Source of the DNA: Pelomonas sp. Root1237
GTDB lineage: Bacteria; Pseudomonadota; Gammaproteobacteria; Burkholderiales; Burkholderiaceae_C
Direction of reading: 5' to 3'
Length of the DNA stretch: 64,000 nucleotides
Assembly: GCF_001425055.1 (NCBI RefSeq)
Contig: NZ_LMDK01000018.1
Coordinates: forward strand, 372,001 to 436,000
Shown here: positions 54,702 through 62,578 of the stretch, one piece after another
Layout: each line of letters begins with the position of its first letter
Position numbering within the stretch: the stretch's first letter is position 1
Program-made: the position numbers and the translations under genes
Notes under the pieces: generated by a model
Told to the model about the DNA's origin: nothing
Databases searched by the model: none
Seen by the model: the letters and a program-made list of their open reading frames with translations, nothing else

Positions 54702-54814
54702 GGGGTGCCTTCCTGCGCTCTGGGCGCTGTGGTCCGGGGGGTGACAGGACTATCGGGCAGCGGCTCAGCGATGAGAAGTGAATTGCGCACGAGTTTTATG
54801 ACGGGTCCACACCG

Positions 54815-54834
54815 GCCTGCAAACCGTTGCAGGC
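54815..54834 (-). terminator. stem-loop between mshG and mshA
   Basis: GCCTGCAA (54815-54822) and TTGCAGGC (54827-54834) form a perfect 8-bp stem with a 4-base loop, 21 bases past the mshG stop. No U-tract follows on the minus strand, so it is either a weak or Rho-assisted terminator or an mRNA-stabilising hairpin. The remaining ~110 bases before mshA should hold its promoter; a CATAAA at about 54795-54800 is the best -10 candidate but no convincing -35 is seen. Confidence 0.4.
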
Positions 54835-54854
54835 TTCACGCCCTGGCCGTCGCT

Positions 54855-56084
54855 TCAACGCCCCATGGCCGCCTGGCCCAGGTTCCACAGTGGCAGGAAG
54901 ACACCCAGGGCCAGCACCAGCACCATGCCGCCGATGATGCTCAGCAGGATGGGCTCGATGGCGGCGGACAGGCCCTTGATGGCGAAATCGGTCTCGCGCT
55001 CGTACATCTGCGCGATCTCGGTCATCAGGGTATCCAGCTCGCCCGTCTCCTCGCCCACCGCAATCATTTGCAGCACGATGGGCGTGAAGACGCCGGTGCC
55101 TGTTGCGCAGCGCGAGATGCTTTCGCCGCGCTCGACGCCGTCGCGCATCTGCTCGATACGGGCGCCGATGTAGGCGTTGTCCACGGTCTGCGCGACCACG
55201 GTCAGCGCCTGGCTGATGGGCACGCCCGAGCTGCTGGCCAGCGCAAAGCTGCGCGCGAAGCGGGCCAGCGTGGCCTTGAGCACGATGTTGCCGGCGATGG
55301 GCAGGCGCAGCTTGAAGCGGTCCCAGGTGTAGCGGCCGCCGGGTGTGGCGATCCAGTTTCGCCAGGCCAAGGCCGCGCCGATGCCAGCAGCCACGACCAG
55401 GGGCCACCACTTCACCGTCCAGCCCGAGAAGCCGAGCAGGATGCGTGTCATCAGCGGCAGCTCTGTCTTGAAGTGGGAGAAGACGTCGGCGAACTTCGGT
55501 AAAACGAAGACGTTGATGACGATCAGTGCGATGGCCATCGCGACGATCACCATGATGGGGTAGCGCAGCGCCTGCTTGATGCGGGCGCGGATGTCCAGCT
55601 CGAACTCCAGGTGCTCGGCCAGGCGCTGGAAGACCTCGGTCAGCTTGCCCGTCAGCTCGCCGACGCGGGTCATGGCGACGTAGAAGCTGCTGAACACGGC
55701 CGGGTGGCGCGCGAAGGCGGTGCCCAGCTCGCGACCCTGGTCCAGGCTGGCGCGCACGTCCTGCAGCAGGGCGATGATGCCGGGGTGGCTGGTGGAGGCC
55801 TCCAGCCCGGCCAGCGCGCGCAGGATGGGCACGCCGGCCTTTTGCAGGGTGTACATCTGACGCGTCAGCACCAGGGCGTCTTCCTGCGTGATGGGCTTGG
55901 CGAGCAGGGCCTCGAGCCAGTTGCCGCCGCCCGCCACGCTGATGGCCTCGGTGGTCGCTTCGATGCTGACGGGCACGACGCCGCCGGCCATCAGCTGGGC
56001 CGCCACCGCGTCGCTGTTGATGGCATCGACGATGCCTTCAACCAGCTCGCCGCGGCCGTTGCGGCCCTTGAACGCGAAGTTCAT
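54855..56084 (-). CDS. mshG: MshG-type inner-membrane pilus platform protein (GspF/PilC family)
   Basis: 409-residue T2SF-family protein with two repeats of the GspF domain: residues ~70-195 (LTRQMYTLQKAGVPILRALAGLEAS ... YPIMVIVAMAIALIVINVFVLP) and ~270-400 (ARFARSFALASSSGVPISQALTVVAQ ... IEPILLSIIGGMVLVLALGVFLPLW), with three membrane segments. It anchors the MshE ATPase and extracts pilin. It follows mshE after a 163-base gap containing two hairpins. Confidence 0.93.
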   Translation of the reverse strand: MNFAFKGRNGRGELVEGIVDAINSDAVAAQLMAGGVVPVSIEATTEAISVAGGGNWLEALLAKPITQEDALVLTRQMYTLQKAGVPILRALAGLEASTSHPGIIALLQDVRASLDQGRELGTAFARHPAVFSSFYVAMTRVGELTGKLTEVFQRLAEHLEFELDIRARIKQALRYPIMVIVAMAIALIVINVFVLPKFADVFSHFKTELPLMTRILLGFSGWTVKWWPLVVAAGIGAALAWRNWIATPGGRYTWDRFKLRLPIAGNIVLKATLARFARSFALASSSGVPISQALTVVAQTVDNAYIGARIEQMRDGVERGESISRCATGTGVFTPIVLQMIAVGEETGELDTLMTEIAQMYERETDFAIKGLSAAIEPILLSIIGGMVLVLALGVFLPLWNLGQAAMGR

Positions 56085-56156
56085 GCGGGTTGCCTTCTGT
56101 GCGTTCGAGCCGCGAGCCGAGCGCTGGGCCGCCCCGAGCCGGATCGCGGGCGATGT

Positions 56157-56200
56157 GCTTGCGGCTCAACGCCGCAAGCATCGCCGTCCCCGCGGGGGAC
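56157..56200. repeat. two adjacent hairpins between mshE and mshG
   Basis: GCTTGCGGC (56157-56165) pairs with GCCGCAAGC (56171-56179) around a 5-base loop. GTCCCC (56186-56191) then pairs with GGGGAC (56195-56200) around GCG. There is no U-tract. They lie in the 163-base gap between mshE and mshG and are probably dispersed palindromic repeats or mRNA processing hairpins. Confidence 0.45.
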
Positions 56201-56247
56201 CGACTGGACTCGCCCGCGTTCAGCGGCGCGAGGCTGGGCGAGGGGCT

Positions 56248-57990
56248 TCAACTCTGACATTCAGCATCTACGCTGATGCGCACCGCCTCGGCCAGCGAGG
56301 TCTTGCCCTCGCGCACCAGGTCCATGCTGCGGTCGGCCAAGGTCTTGCCCTTGAGCGATTTGCGAGCGGCCGCAAGGAAGGCGCCGGCATCGCTGTTCTG
56401 GATGGCCAGGGCCATGTCGGGGTCCATCTCCAGCATTTCGTAGATGCCGCGCCGGCCCTGGTAGCCGGTGCCGTTGCACTCGGCGCAGCCGCGGCCGGCG
56501 ACGCTCTTCACCGGGCCGGGCGCCTCGCCGTTCATGGCCATCACCTCGTTGATCCAGGCCTGCTCCTGCGGCGAGGCCAGATGCGGCTCGGCGCAATGCT
56601 TGCAGACGCCGCGCAGCAGGCGCTGGGCCAGCACGGCCTGCAGGGAGGTGGCCACCATGAAGGGCGGCGCGCCCATGTCGAGCAGTCGGAAGGGCGTGGA
56701 GACGGTGTCCTTGGTGTGCAGCGTGGACAGCAGCAGGTGGCCGGTGATGGCGGCCCGAAGGCCGATCTCGGCCGTCTCGGCATCGCGCATTTCGCCCACC
56801 AGGATGACGTCGGGGTCCTGGCGCAGCGCGGCGCGCAGCACCTTGGCGAAATCGAGCTCGATCTTGTCGTTGACCTGCACCTGGGTCAGCCCCGGCAGAC
56901 GGTATTCGATGGGGTCTTCGGCCGTGATGATCTTGAGCTTCTCCGAGTCCAGTTCGGCGAGCGCGGCATACAGCGTCGAGGTCTTGCCGGAACCGGTCGG
57001 GCCGGTGACCAGCAGCATGCCGGAGTCGCGCCCGAGCAGCTCGCGAAAGCGCTTGAGCATGTCGTCGGGCATGCCGATGTCGCCGAGGCGGCGCAGGGCC
57101 GAGCCCTGGCCCAGCAGGCGCATGACGACGGATTCGCCGTACTGGCTGGGCATGGTGGACAGGCGCACGTCCAGCGTGCGGTCGGAGAGGCGCAGCGTGA
57201 AGCGGCCGTCCTGCGGCAGGCGCTTCTCGGAGATGTCCAGGCCCGCCATCAGCTTCAGGCGCTGCGCCAGCGCGGGCGCGATGCGTTTGTCGGCTTGCGT
57301 GAGCGTCTGCATCAGGCCGTCGACGCGGTTGCGGATCAGCAGCTCGCCTTCCTGGGGCTCGATGTGCACGTCGGAGGCGCCGGCGCGCGTCGCGTCCTCG
57401 AACACCGACTGCAGCAGGCGCACGACCGGTGCGCCTTCCTGGCCGACGCTGGCCTGCAGGGCGCCGAAATCGACGGCGTCGCCGATGTCCTTCTCCAGCG
57501 CCTTGGCCAGGCCGGAGATCTCGTCGCTGCGGCGGTAATGCTTGTCGAAGACGGCCGGCAGCTGGCTTTCGGCCACCACGGCCATGGCCAGGCGGCGCTT
57601 CAGGATCTTGGCCAGCTCGTCGAAGCCGAACAGGTCCAGCGGGTCGGCCATGGCGACCAGCAGGGTGTCGCCGCGCTCCTCCAGCACCAGCGCGCGGAAG
57701 CGCCGCGCTGGCGTCTCGGGCAGCAGGCGCACGAGGTCGGTCTTGAGCGGGAAGGTCTTGAGGTTGACGAAGGGCGCGCGCAGCTGGCGGGCCAGCACAT
57801 GGGCCAGGGCCTCCTCGGTGATGAGGTTGGCCTCGATGAGGATGCGGCCCAGCTTCTTGCCGGTGGCGCGCTGCAGCTCCAGCGCCTGGCCGAGCTGCTC
57901 GGCCGAGATCAGCTGCTGCTCGACGAGGACGTCGCCGAGACGCAGTTTGGGGCGGGGTGCTGCTGCTGCGGTATCGGTTGTTTCGGCCAT
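56248..57990 (-). CDS. mshE: MshE, c-di-GMP-binding pilus extension ATPase
   Basis: 580-residue GspE-type ATPase that polymerises the pilus. The N-terminus carries both MshEN nucleotide-binding motifs in tandem with the canonical 5-residue spacer: the first at residues 17-40 (RLGDVLVEQQ...), the second at 46-69 (KLGRILIEAN...). The ATPase part has Walker A GPTGSGKTST, Asp box AEDPIEYRLPG, Walker B ILVGEMRDAETA, His box LLLSTLHTKDT and a zinc-finger CxxC pair (CKHCAEP, CAECNGTGYQGRRG). From work on Vibrio cholerae MshE, such motifs bind c-di-GMP. Start at 57990 (MAETTDTAAAAPRP); the longer frame reads into a repeat. Confidence 0.95.
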   Translation of the reverse strand: MAETTDTAAAAPRPKLRLGDVLVEQQLISAEQLGQALELQRATGKKLGRILIEANLITEEALAHVLARQLRAPFVNLKTFPLKTDLVRLLPETPARRFRALVLEERGDTLLVAMADPLDLFGFDELAKILKRRLAMAVVAESQLPAVFDKHYRRSDEISGLAKALEKDIGDAVDFGALQASVGQEGAPVVRLLQSVFEDATRAGASDVHIEPQEGELLIRNRVDGLMQTLTQADKRIAPALAQRLKLMAGLDISEKRLPQDGRFTLRLSDRTLDVRLSTMPSQYGESVVMRLLGQGSALRRLGDIGMPDDMLKRFRELLGRDSGMLLVTGPTGSGKTSTLYAALAELDSEKLKIITAEDPIEYRLPGLTQVQVNDKIELDFAKVLRAALRQDPDVILVGEMRDAETAEIGLRAAITGHLLLSTLHTKDTVSTPFRLLDMGAPPFMVATSLQAVLAQRLLRGVCKHCAEPHLASPQEQAWINEVMAMNGEAPGPVKSVAGRGCAECNGTGYQGRRGIYEMLEMDPDMALAIQNSDAGAFLAAARKSLKGKTLADRSMDLVREGKTSLAEAVRISVDAECQS

Positions 57991-58007
57991 GGGGGTCAGG
58001 AATGGAG

Positions 58008-58086
58008 CACAGCCACAGAGGCACGGAGGCACGGAGAAGCAGCCCAAGCCTTCATTGCTCTGTGTCTCCGTGCCTCTGTGGCTGTG
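58008..58086. repeat. 79-base element with perfect 21-bp inverted ends
   Basis: Positions 58008-58028 are the exact reverse complement of 58066-58086, with 37 bases between them. The arms contain CACAGAGGCACGGAG-type units, the inner part a second GCACGGAGAAGC unit. It fills most of the gap between the two ATPase genes. Such CACAGAGGCACGGAG sequences occur as dispersed intergenic repeats in many proteobacteria. In RNA it would form a very stable hairpin just before mshE. Confidence 0.7.
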
Positions 58087-58096
58087 TTGATAAAGC

Positions 58097-60628
58097 TCAT
58101 GCGTTGCTGGTCGCGTGAACCTCGGCGAGGGTCGTGATGCCCTGCAAGACCTTGATGATGCCGTCCTGGCGCAGCGAGCGCATGCCTTCGGCGAGGCCGC
58201 CGTGATGTAGTTCCTCGGCGCGGGCCCCGGTCTGGATCATGCGCCGTATGTCTTTGGACACAGTCAGCAGCTCATGCAGGCCGGCGCGCCCCTTGTAACC
58301 ACTGCCGCCGCAGGCCGTGCAGCCGGGGCTGTGGTGCTTCATCAGCCGGCCGCCCTGGCCGTAGGACTTGATCCATTCCGACATCAGCGCGAGCTTGCTG
58401 GGCCGTCCCTCGGCCGGGAAGACGTGCAGATAGTCGTCCAGCAGTTCCTGCAGCTCGGCCTCAAGCATGGGCTCGCTGGTGCGGCAGGCGGTGCAGCTGC
58501 GCCGCACCAGCCGCTGAGCCAGCACGGCCAAGAGCGAGTCGGCGAAGTTGAAGGGGTCCATGCCCATGTCCAGCAGCCGCGTGATGGTCTCGGGCGCGCT
58601 GTTGGTGTGCAGCGTGGAGAGCACCAAGTGGCCGGTCAGCGAGGCCTCGACGGCGATCTCGGCGGTTTCCTGGTCACGGATCTCACCGACCATGATGACG
58701 TCGGGGTCGGCACGCAGGAAGGCGCGCAGGGCCTTGGCGAAGGTCCAGTCGATCTTGGGGTTCACCTGGACCTGGCGCAGGCCGGCCTGGGTGATTTCGA
58801 TGGGGTCCTCGGCCGTCCAGATCTTGCGCTCGGCCGTGTTGATGTGGCTGAGCGCCGAATGCAGCGTCGTCGTCTTGCCGGAGCCGGTCGGGCCGACGCA
58901 GAGCACCAAGCCATATGGGCGGGCGACGGCGGTCTGCAGAGCGGCGAGGTTGGCGGGCGACAGGCCGATGCGGTCCAGCGGCATGGGCCTGCTGCTGGCC
59001 AGCAGGCGCATGACGACGTCTTCCAGGCCGTTGTTGGTCGGGATGGTTGCCACGCGCAGCTCCAGCCGGTGCTGGGGCGAGTACTTGGCGAAGTTGATCT
59101 TGCCGTCCTGGGGCTTGCGGCGCTCGGAGATGTCGAGGTCGCACATGATCTTGATGCGCGCGATCATCGCGTTGCGGTAGGTGGGGGGCAGCTCCAGATA
59201 GGGCTGCAGCACGCCGTCGCGGCGGAAACGGATCTTGAGTTTTTCCTTGCCCGGGTAGGTCTCGATGTGGATGTCGGACACGCCCTGGTTGTGCGCCTCG
59301 ATGATCATCGAGTTGATCAGGCGCACGAGCGAGTTGTCGCTCTGCTCGATGGGCGACTCCTCTTCCCTGGCGCTGCGCTCGCTGCTGTCGCGCTCCAGGC
59401 TCTCGATGAGCTTGTTGGAGTTGTCCAGCGTGAAGTCGGGCTGGAAGTCGGGCAGGGGGTCGACGGCGCTGCCGCGCGGCAGGGGCTCGCCGCCATAGCG
59501 GTCGAAAGCCAGCGGAATGGCGAACTGCAGGGTGCCGAGCTTGGTCAGCGTCGGCACGACCTTGAGCTGGGTGATGAACTCGACCTCGTCGAGGGCGTCG
59601 CGCCGCGTCGGGTCTTCCATGGCCACGACAAGGCGGCCGTCGCGCAGCAGCAGGGGCAGCACCTCCAGACGCTTGGCCACCGCGTGCGGCAGCTTGCGCA
59701 CGGCGTCAGGCTCGATGGCGAAGTTCTCGACATCGACCACCGGGTAGCCCATCTTGCGCGCCAGCGCCGACTGCAGCTGCGCGCGGCTGATGACGCCCTT
59801 GCGCACCAGCAGCTCGCCCAGCGGCACGGAGCGGTCATCACGCTGCTGAACCAGCGCCACCTCGAGCTGCTCGGGCGTGACCAGCTCCAGCGCCAGCAGC
59901 GCCTCGCCGATGCGCACCATCGGCATCTTGGCCTGCTGCTCGATGGCCTGCAGCAGTTGCTCGGCGGTGACGATCTGCTGGTTGACGAGGATGTCGCCGA
60001 CGCGGCGCTGGCGCAGGTCGTTCTGCTCGACAGCGGCGGCGTTGAGCTGCTCGGGCGTGACGAGTTTGTCCTTCAGCAGCAGGTCGCCCAGGCGCTCACC
60101 GATCTCGAAATTCGCCAGCACCTCGCGGGGCACGAAGACGCGGCGCACGGAGTCGTCGTCATCGGCCAGCGGCGGGAAAAGGAACAGGCCCAGGCTGTCG
60201 TGATGATGGCCGATGGTCACGCCCTTGAGCTCATCGCCGCCAGTGAAGACGACGCGGAACTCGGTGCGCGGGCGCTGGTCGACGCTGAGCGGGGAATTCA
60301 GGTCGCCGGCATCGCGCGGCGGCACCTCCAGCGTGCGCAGCAGCTTGACGGCACGGAACTGGCTGAACTTCAGCGGCATGCTGTTGCGCGCTGGCGGCAC
60401 ATTGATCTGCACGATGCGGTCGCTGGCATCGAGTTGCAACAGCTGGCCCATGCTGCGGCTGTTGTTCAGCCCCAGGATCTCGCAGGCCTCGGACCCACGC
60501 TGCACCTGCGGCTGGGGGTAGGCGGCATAGGGCGGGCTGGGCCAGAGAAAACCGGAGGCCGGGCCTGCCGCAGTGGGTGAGTCGGCATCGCCATGGGGCC
60601 AGGGCAGGGGCTGGGACGGGTCGGTCAT
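58097..60628 (-). CDS. GspE/PulE-family ATPase with four tandem MshEN-like repeats
   Basis: 843 residues. A Pro-rich start is followed by an unassigned beta-rich domain (about 85-170; FRVVFTGGDELKGVTIGHHHDSLGLFLFPP). Four MshEN-type motifs start at 179, 209, 239 and 269, exactly 30 residues apart (RLGDLLLKD..., RVGDILVNQ..., RIGEALLAL..., PLGELLVRK...). A second GspE N-terminal part and the ATPase follow: Walker A GPTGSGKTTT, AEDPIEITQAG, IMVGEIRDQETA, LVLSTLHTNS and zinc cysteines (CTACRT, CTACGGSGYKGRAG). It is the first gene of the msh locus, 106 bases upstream of mshE. Start at 60628 avoids an extension with no similarity. It may be a second, differently tuned extension motor. Confidence 0.9.
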   Translation of the reverse strand: MTDPSQPLPWPHGDADSPTAAGPASGFLWPSPPYAAYPQPQVQRGSEACEILGLNNSRSMGQLLQLDASDRIVQINVPPARNSMPLKFSQFRAVKLLRTLEVPPRDAGDLNSPLSVDQRPRTEFRVVFTGGDELKGVTIGHHHDSLGLFLFPPLADDDDSVRRVFVPREVLANFEIGERLGDLLLKDKLVTPEQLNAAAVEQNDLRQRRVGDILVNQQIVTAEQLLQAIEQQAKMPMVRIGEALLALELVTPEQLEVALVQQRDDRSVPLGELLVRKGVISRAQLQSALARKMGYPVVDVENFAIEPDAVRKLPHAVAKRLEVLPLLLRDGRLVVAMEDPTRRDALDEVEFITQLKVVPTLTKLGTLQFAIPLAFDRYGGEPLPRGSAVDPLPDFQPDFTLDNSNKLIESLERDSSERSAREEESPIEQSDNSLVRLINSMIIEAHNQGVSDIHIETYPGKEKLKIRFRRDGVLQPYLELPPTYRNAMIARIKIMCDLDISERRKPQDGKINFAKYSPQHRLELRVATIPTNNGLEDVVMRLLASSRPMPLDRIGLSPANLAALQTAVARPYGLVLCVGPTGSGKTTTLHSALSHINTAERKIWTAEDPIEITQAGLRQVQVNPKIDWTFAKALRAFLRADPDVIMVGEIRDQETAEIAVEASLTGHLVLSTLHTNSAPETITRLLDMGMDPFNFADSLLAVLAQRLVRRSCTACRTSEPMLEAELQELLDDYLHVFPAEGRPSKLALMSEWIKSYGQGGRLMKHHSPGCTACGGSGYKGRAGLHELLTVSKDIRRMIQTGARAEELHHGGLAEGMRSLRQDGIIKVLQGITTLAEVHATSNA

Positions 60629-60765
60629 GGGCTGGGCAGCAGGTGTGCCGATGATTATGGAGGGCTGCGGCGCTCGCGCTGGCCCCGAAAAACGCCATGC
60701 TGACGCCGCAGACCGACGGGCCGCGGGCTCGCCCGGCTTCGACATGAAACGACACAATTGGGGCC

Positions 60766-61419
60766 ATGAACATCCTGCTCACCGGTTTCGAGCCCTTTGG
60801 CGGCGAGGCCATCAATCCGTCCTGGGAAGTGGCCCGATCGCTGCATGGCCAGATCATTGCCGGAGCGACGGTGCAGGCGCGTTGCCTGCCGACGACCTTT
60901 GGCGGCGCTCCCAGAGTCTTGGCTGAAGCGCTGTCCGTGCACAAGCCCGGGCTCGTCATCGCACTGGGCCTTGCGAGCGGCCGGGCAGAGATTTCCATCG
61001 AACGCTTGGCCGTCAATCTCATCGACGCGCGCATCGCCGACAACGCCGGCGAGCGCCCGCAGGATGTGCCGGTGCGGGCGGACGCGCCGCCGGCCTATTT
61101 CTCGACGCTGCCCGTCAAGGCCATTCGCAACGGGCTGCGCGCGGCCGGCCATCCGGTGGGGCTGTCGTTGACCGCGGGGGCGTTTGTCTGCAACCAGGTG
61201 TTTTTCGAACTCCAGCACCGGCTCGTTGGCCTTGGCGTGAAGAGCGGCTTCATCCATGTGCCGGCCCTGCCCGAGCAGGCGGCTCGCACCCAACCGACGG
61301 TACCCAGCATGGGCCTGGCGGCTCAGATCGATGCCATCAAGCTGGCGATTGCGATTGCACTGGAGGGCGACGAAGCCCTGGCATCGGCCCTGCCCGACGA
61401 GGGCGCACCGGTGGCCTGA
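60766..61419 (+). CDS. pcp: pyroglutamyl-peptidase I
   Basis: 217-residue cytoplasmic cysteine peptidase (C15) that removes N-terminal pyroglutamate. It shows the family start ILLTGFEPFGGEAINPSWEVA, the Glu-region GLASGRAEISIERLAVN, the active-site cysteine in TAGAFVCNQVFF and the histidine in GFIHVPALPEQ. It is divergent from the msh locus and convergent with the anti-sigma gene (1-base gap at 61419/61420). Confidence 0.94.
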   Translation: MNILLTGFEPFGGEAINPSWEVARSLHGQIIAGATVQARCLPTTFGGAPRVLAEALSVHKPGLVIALGLASGRAEISIERLAVNLIDARIADNAGERPQDVPVRADAPPAYFSTLPVKAIRNGLRAAGHPVGLSLTAGAFVCNQVFFELQHRLVGLGVKSGFIHVPALPEQAARTQPTVPSMGLAAQIDAIKLAIAIALEGDEALASALPDEGAPVA

Positions 61420-61614
61420 TCAGTCCTCGGTGTAGTGCCGCCAGCGCGCGCTGGCCTGGCGCATCAGCTCGACCTGGCGGTAAAAGCGCCGGCAATTGGT
61501 GCAGATGCGGTGGTGCAGGCGCAGCGACAGCCGCTCGGTCAGCGGCATGCTGCGATCTTCCGCCTTGAGCGTGATCTGCGTGGCCTCCCGGCAGGTGATC
61601 TTCAGCTTGATCAA
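61420..61614 (-). CDS. small zinc-finger anti-sigma factor
   Basis: 64 residues from a TTG at 61614: IKLKITCREATQITLKAEDR, SLRLHHRICTNCRRFYRQVELMRQ. The CREAT opening and the H-x3-C-x2-C (HHRICTNC) are those of zf-HC2/ChrR-type soluble anti-sigma proteins. The TTG overlaps the sigma factor stop by 4 bases (TTGA), so it is co-translated with its target. It lacks any membrane segment, so it should sense cytoplasmic conditions, perhaps metal or redox state through the zinc site. Confidence 0.82.
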   Translation of the reverse strand: MIKLKITCREATQITLKAEDRSMPLTERLSLRLHHRICTNCRRFYRQVELMRQASARWRHYTED

Positions 61615-62201
61615 GTCGCCCCTCCAGCGGTCGCGCCGCCGAACCAGCCGGACTGCAGGCAGTCCCGCAGTCTCAGCCGGGCCCGGTGCAGCATGACCCA
61701 CAAGTTGGTCGGTGTGATCGCCAGTTCCTTACAGATCTCGTCCGATTCCAGCTCCAGCCACTCCCGCATCATGAAGAGGCGGCCCTGCTGGCCGGGCAGC
61801 TTCTCGACGCAGGCCTCCAGCACCCTCATGAAGTCGACCTGGCGCAGCGAATCCTCGGGGTTGCCCCAGTCGTGCTGGGTCTCGCGCCAGTGGCCGTCGC
61901 TGGCGAACAGCAGATCGTCAAGGTCCTCGCCGTCTTCGCTGCTGCAGGTGGTCGACAACTCGCGGCTGTTCTTGCGGATCTGGTCGACGAGCTTGTGCTT
62001 GAGGATGCCGACCAGCCAGGTCTTGAGCTGGCTGTTGCCCGCGAAGGCCTGGGGCTTCTCCAGCGCCGCGAGCAGGGTTTCAGAGACGGCATCCTCGGCC
62101 CAGGCGGGGTTGCGCAGCTGCAGGCGCGCGTACTTCAGCAGCGGCGGGCGCAGGGCTTCGATCTGGCGGCAGTAGTCCGCTGAGGCGGTTGGAGCGGTCA
62201 T
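61611..62201 (-). CDS. ECF-type RNA polymerase sigma factor
   Basis: 196 residues. Region 2 is seen as LLKYARLQLRNPAWAEDAVSETLLAALEKPQAFAGNSQLKTWLVGILKHKLVDQIRK, region 4 as RVLEACVEKLPGQQGRLFMMREWLELESDEICKELAITPTNLWVMLHRARLRLRDCL. The start at 62201 (MTAPTASADYC) is taken over upstream ATGs that run into bufA. It is divergent from the bufA operon with about 100 bases between starts, the usual layout for an ECF factor that drives a neighbouring DUF2282-DUF692 operon. Confidence 0.92.
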   Translation of the reverse strand: MTAPTASADYCRQIEALRPPLLKYARLQLRNPAWAEDAVSETLLAALEKPQAFAGNSQLKTWLVGILKHKLVDQIRKNSRELSTTCSSEDGEDLDDLLFASDGHWRETQHDWGNPEDSLRQVDFMRVLEACVEKLPGQQGRLFMMREWLELESDEICKELAITPTNLWVMLHRARLRLRDCLQSGWFGGATAGGAT

Positions 62202-62212
62202 GGCGGCGGCAG

Positions 62213-62241
62213 TGTAAGGACTTGGCAGCGTCTTGCGACTT
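62213..62241 (+). promoter_or_regulatory. candidate ECF-type promoter of the bufferin operon
   Basis: TGTAAGG (62213-62219) and CGACTT (62236-62241) are separated by 16 bases, the spacing and general form of ECF promoters, about 60 bases upstream of the bufA ATG. A second CGTCTT lies at 62229-62234. The assignment is by form only; the matching promoter in front of the sigma gene has not been found. Confidence 0.35.
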
Positions 62242-62301
62242 CGTTCTTGCCGCCGGATGATCGGCCGCCTTTTACCCCCCAACCTTTTGGAGACCTGTCT
62301 C

Positions 62302-62565
62302 ATGAAGAACCAAGCCCTCGTGTCCTCCGCTCTCGCCGCCGCCCTGTCCCTGGGCATGGTTGCCCAGGCCCAGGCCGCCGATGCCGCCAAGGAAAAGTGC
62401 TACGGCATCGCCAAGGCCGGCCAGAACGACTGCGCCACCGCCAATGGCAGCCACTCCTGCGCCGGCCAGTCCAAGGCCGACAAGGACGCCAACGAATGGA
62501 AGTACGTCGCCAAGGGCACGTGCGAGAAGGAAGGCGGCTCGACCAAGGCGCCCGCCAAGAAGTGA
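62302..62565 (+). CDS. bufA1: BufA1-type bufferin precursor (DUF2282)
   Basis: 87 residues with a Sec-type signal peptide ([21 protein letters not shown]). The mature part holds the four family cysteines C33, C44, C53 and C74 ([29 protein letters not shown]) and a Lys/Ala tail. In characterised bufferins a DUF692 (MNIO) enzyme modifies such cysteines, and the product binds copper in the periplasm. It is followed 13 bases later by bufB. Older annotations call it DUF2282 membrane or integral protein, which the single signal peptide does not support. Confidence 0.88.
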   Translation: MKNQALVSSALAAALSLGMVAQAQAADAAKEKCYGIAKAGQNDCATANGSHSCAGQSKADKDANEWKYVAKGTCEKEGGSTKAPAKK

Positions 62566-62578
62566 GGGCTTGACCGCC

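Noticed and set aside
55888..58137. 749-codon plus-strand frame across mshG and mshE
   Set aside because: Antisense shadow of two well supported genes.
58274..60580. 768-codon plus-strand frame opposite the second ATPase
   Set aside because: Antisense shadow; His/Gln/Leu/Val-rich with no motif.
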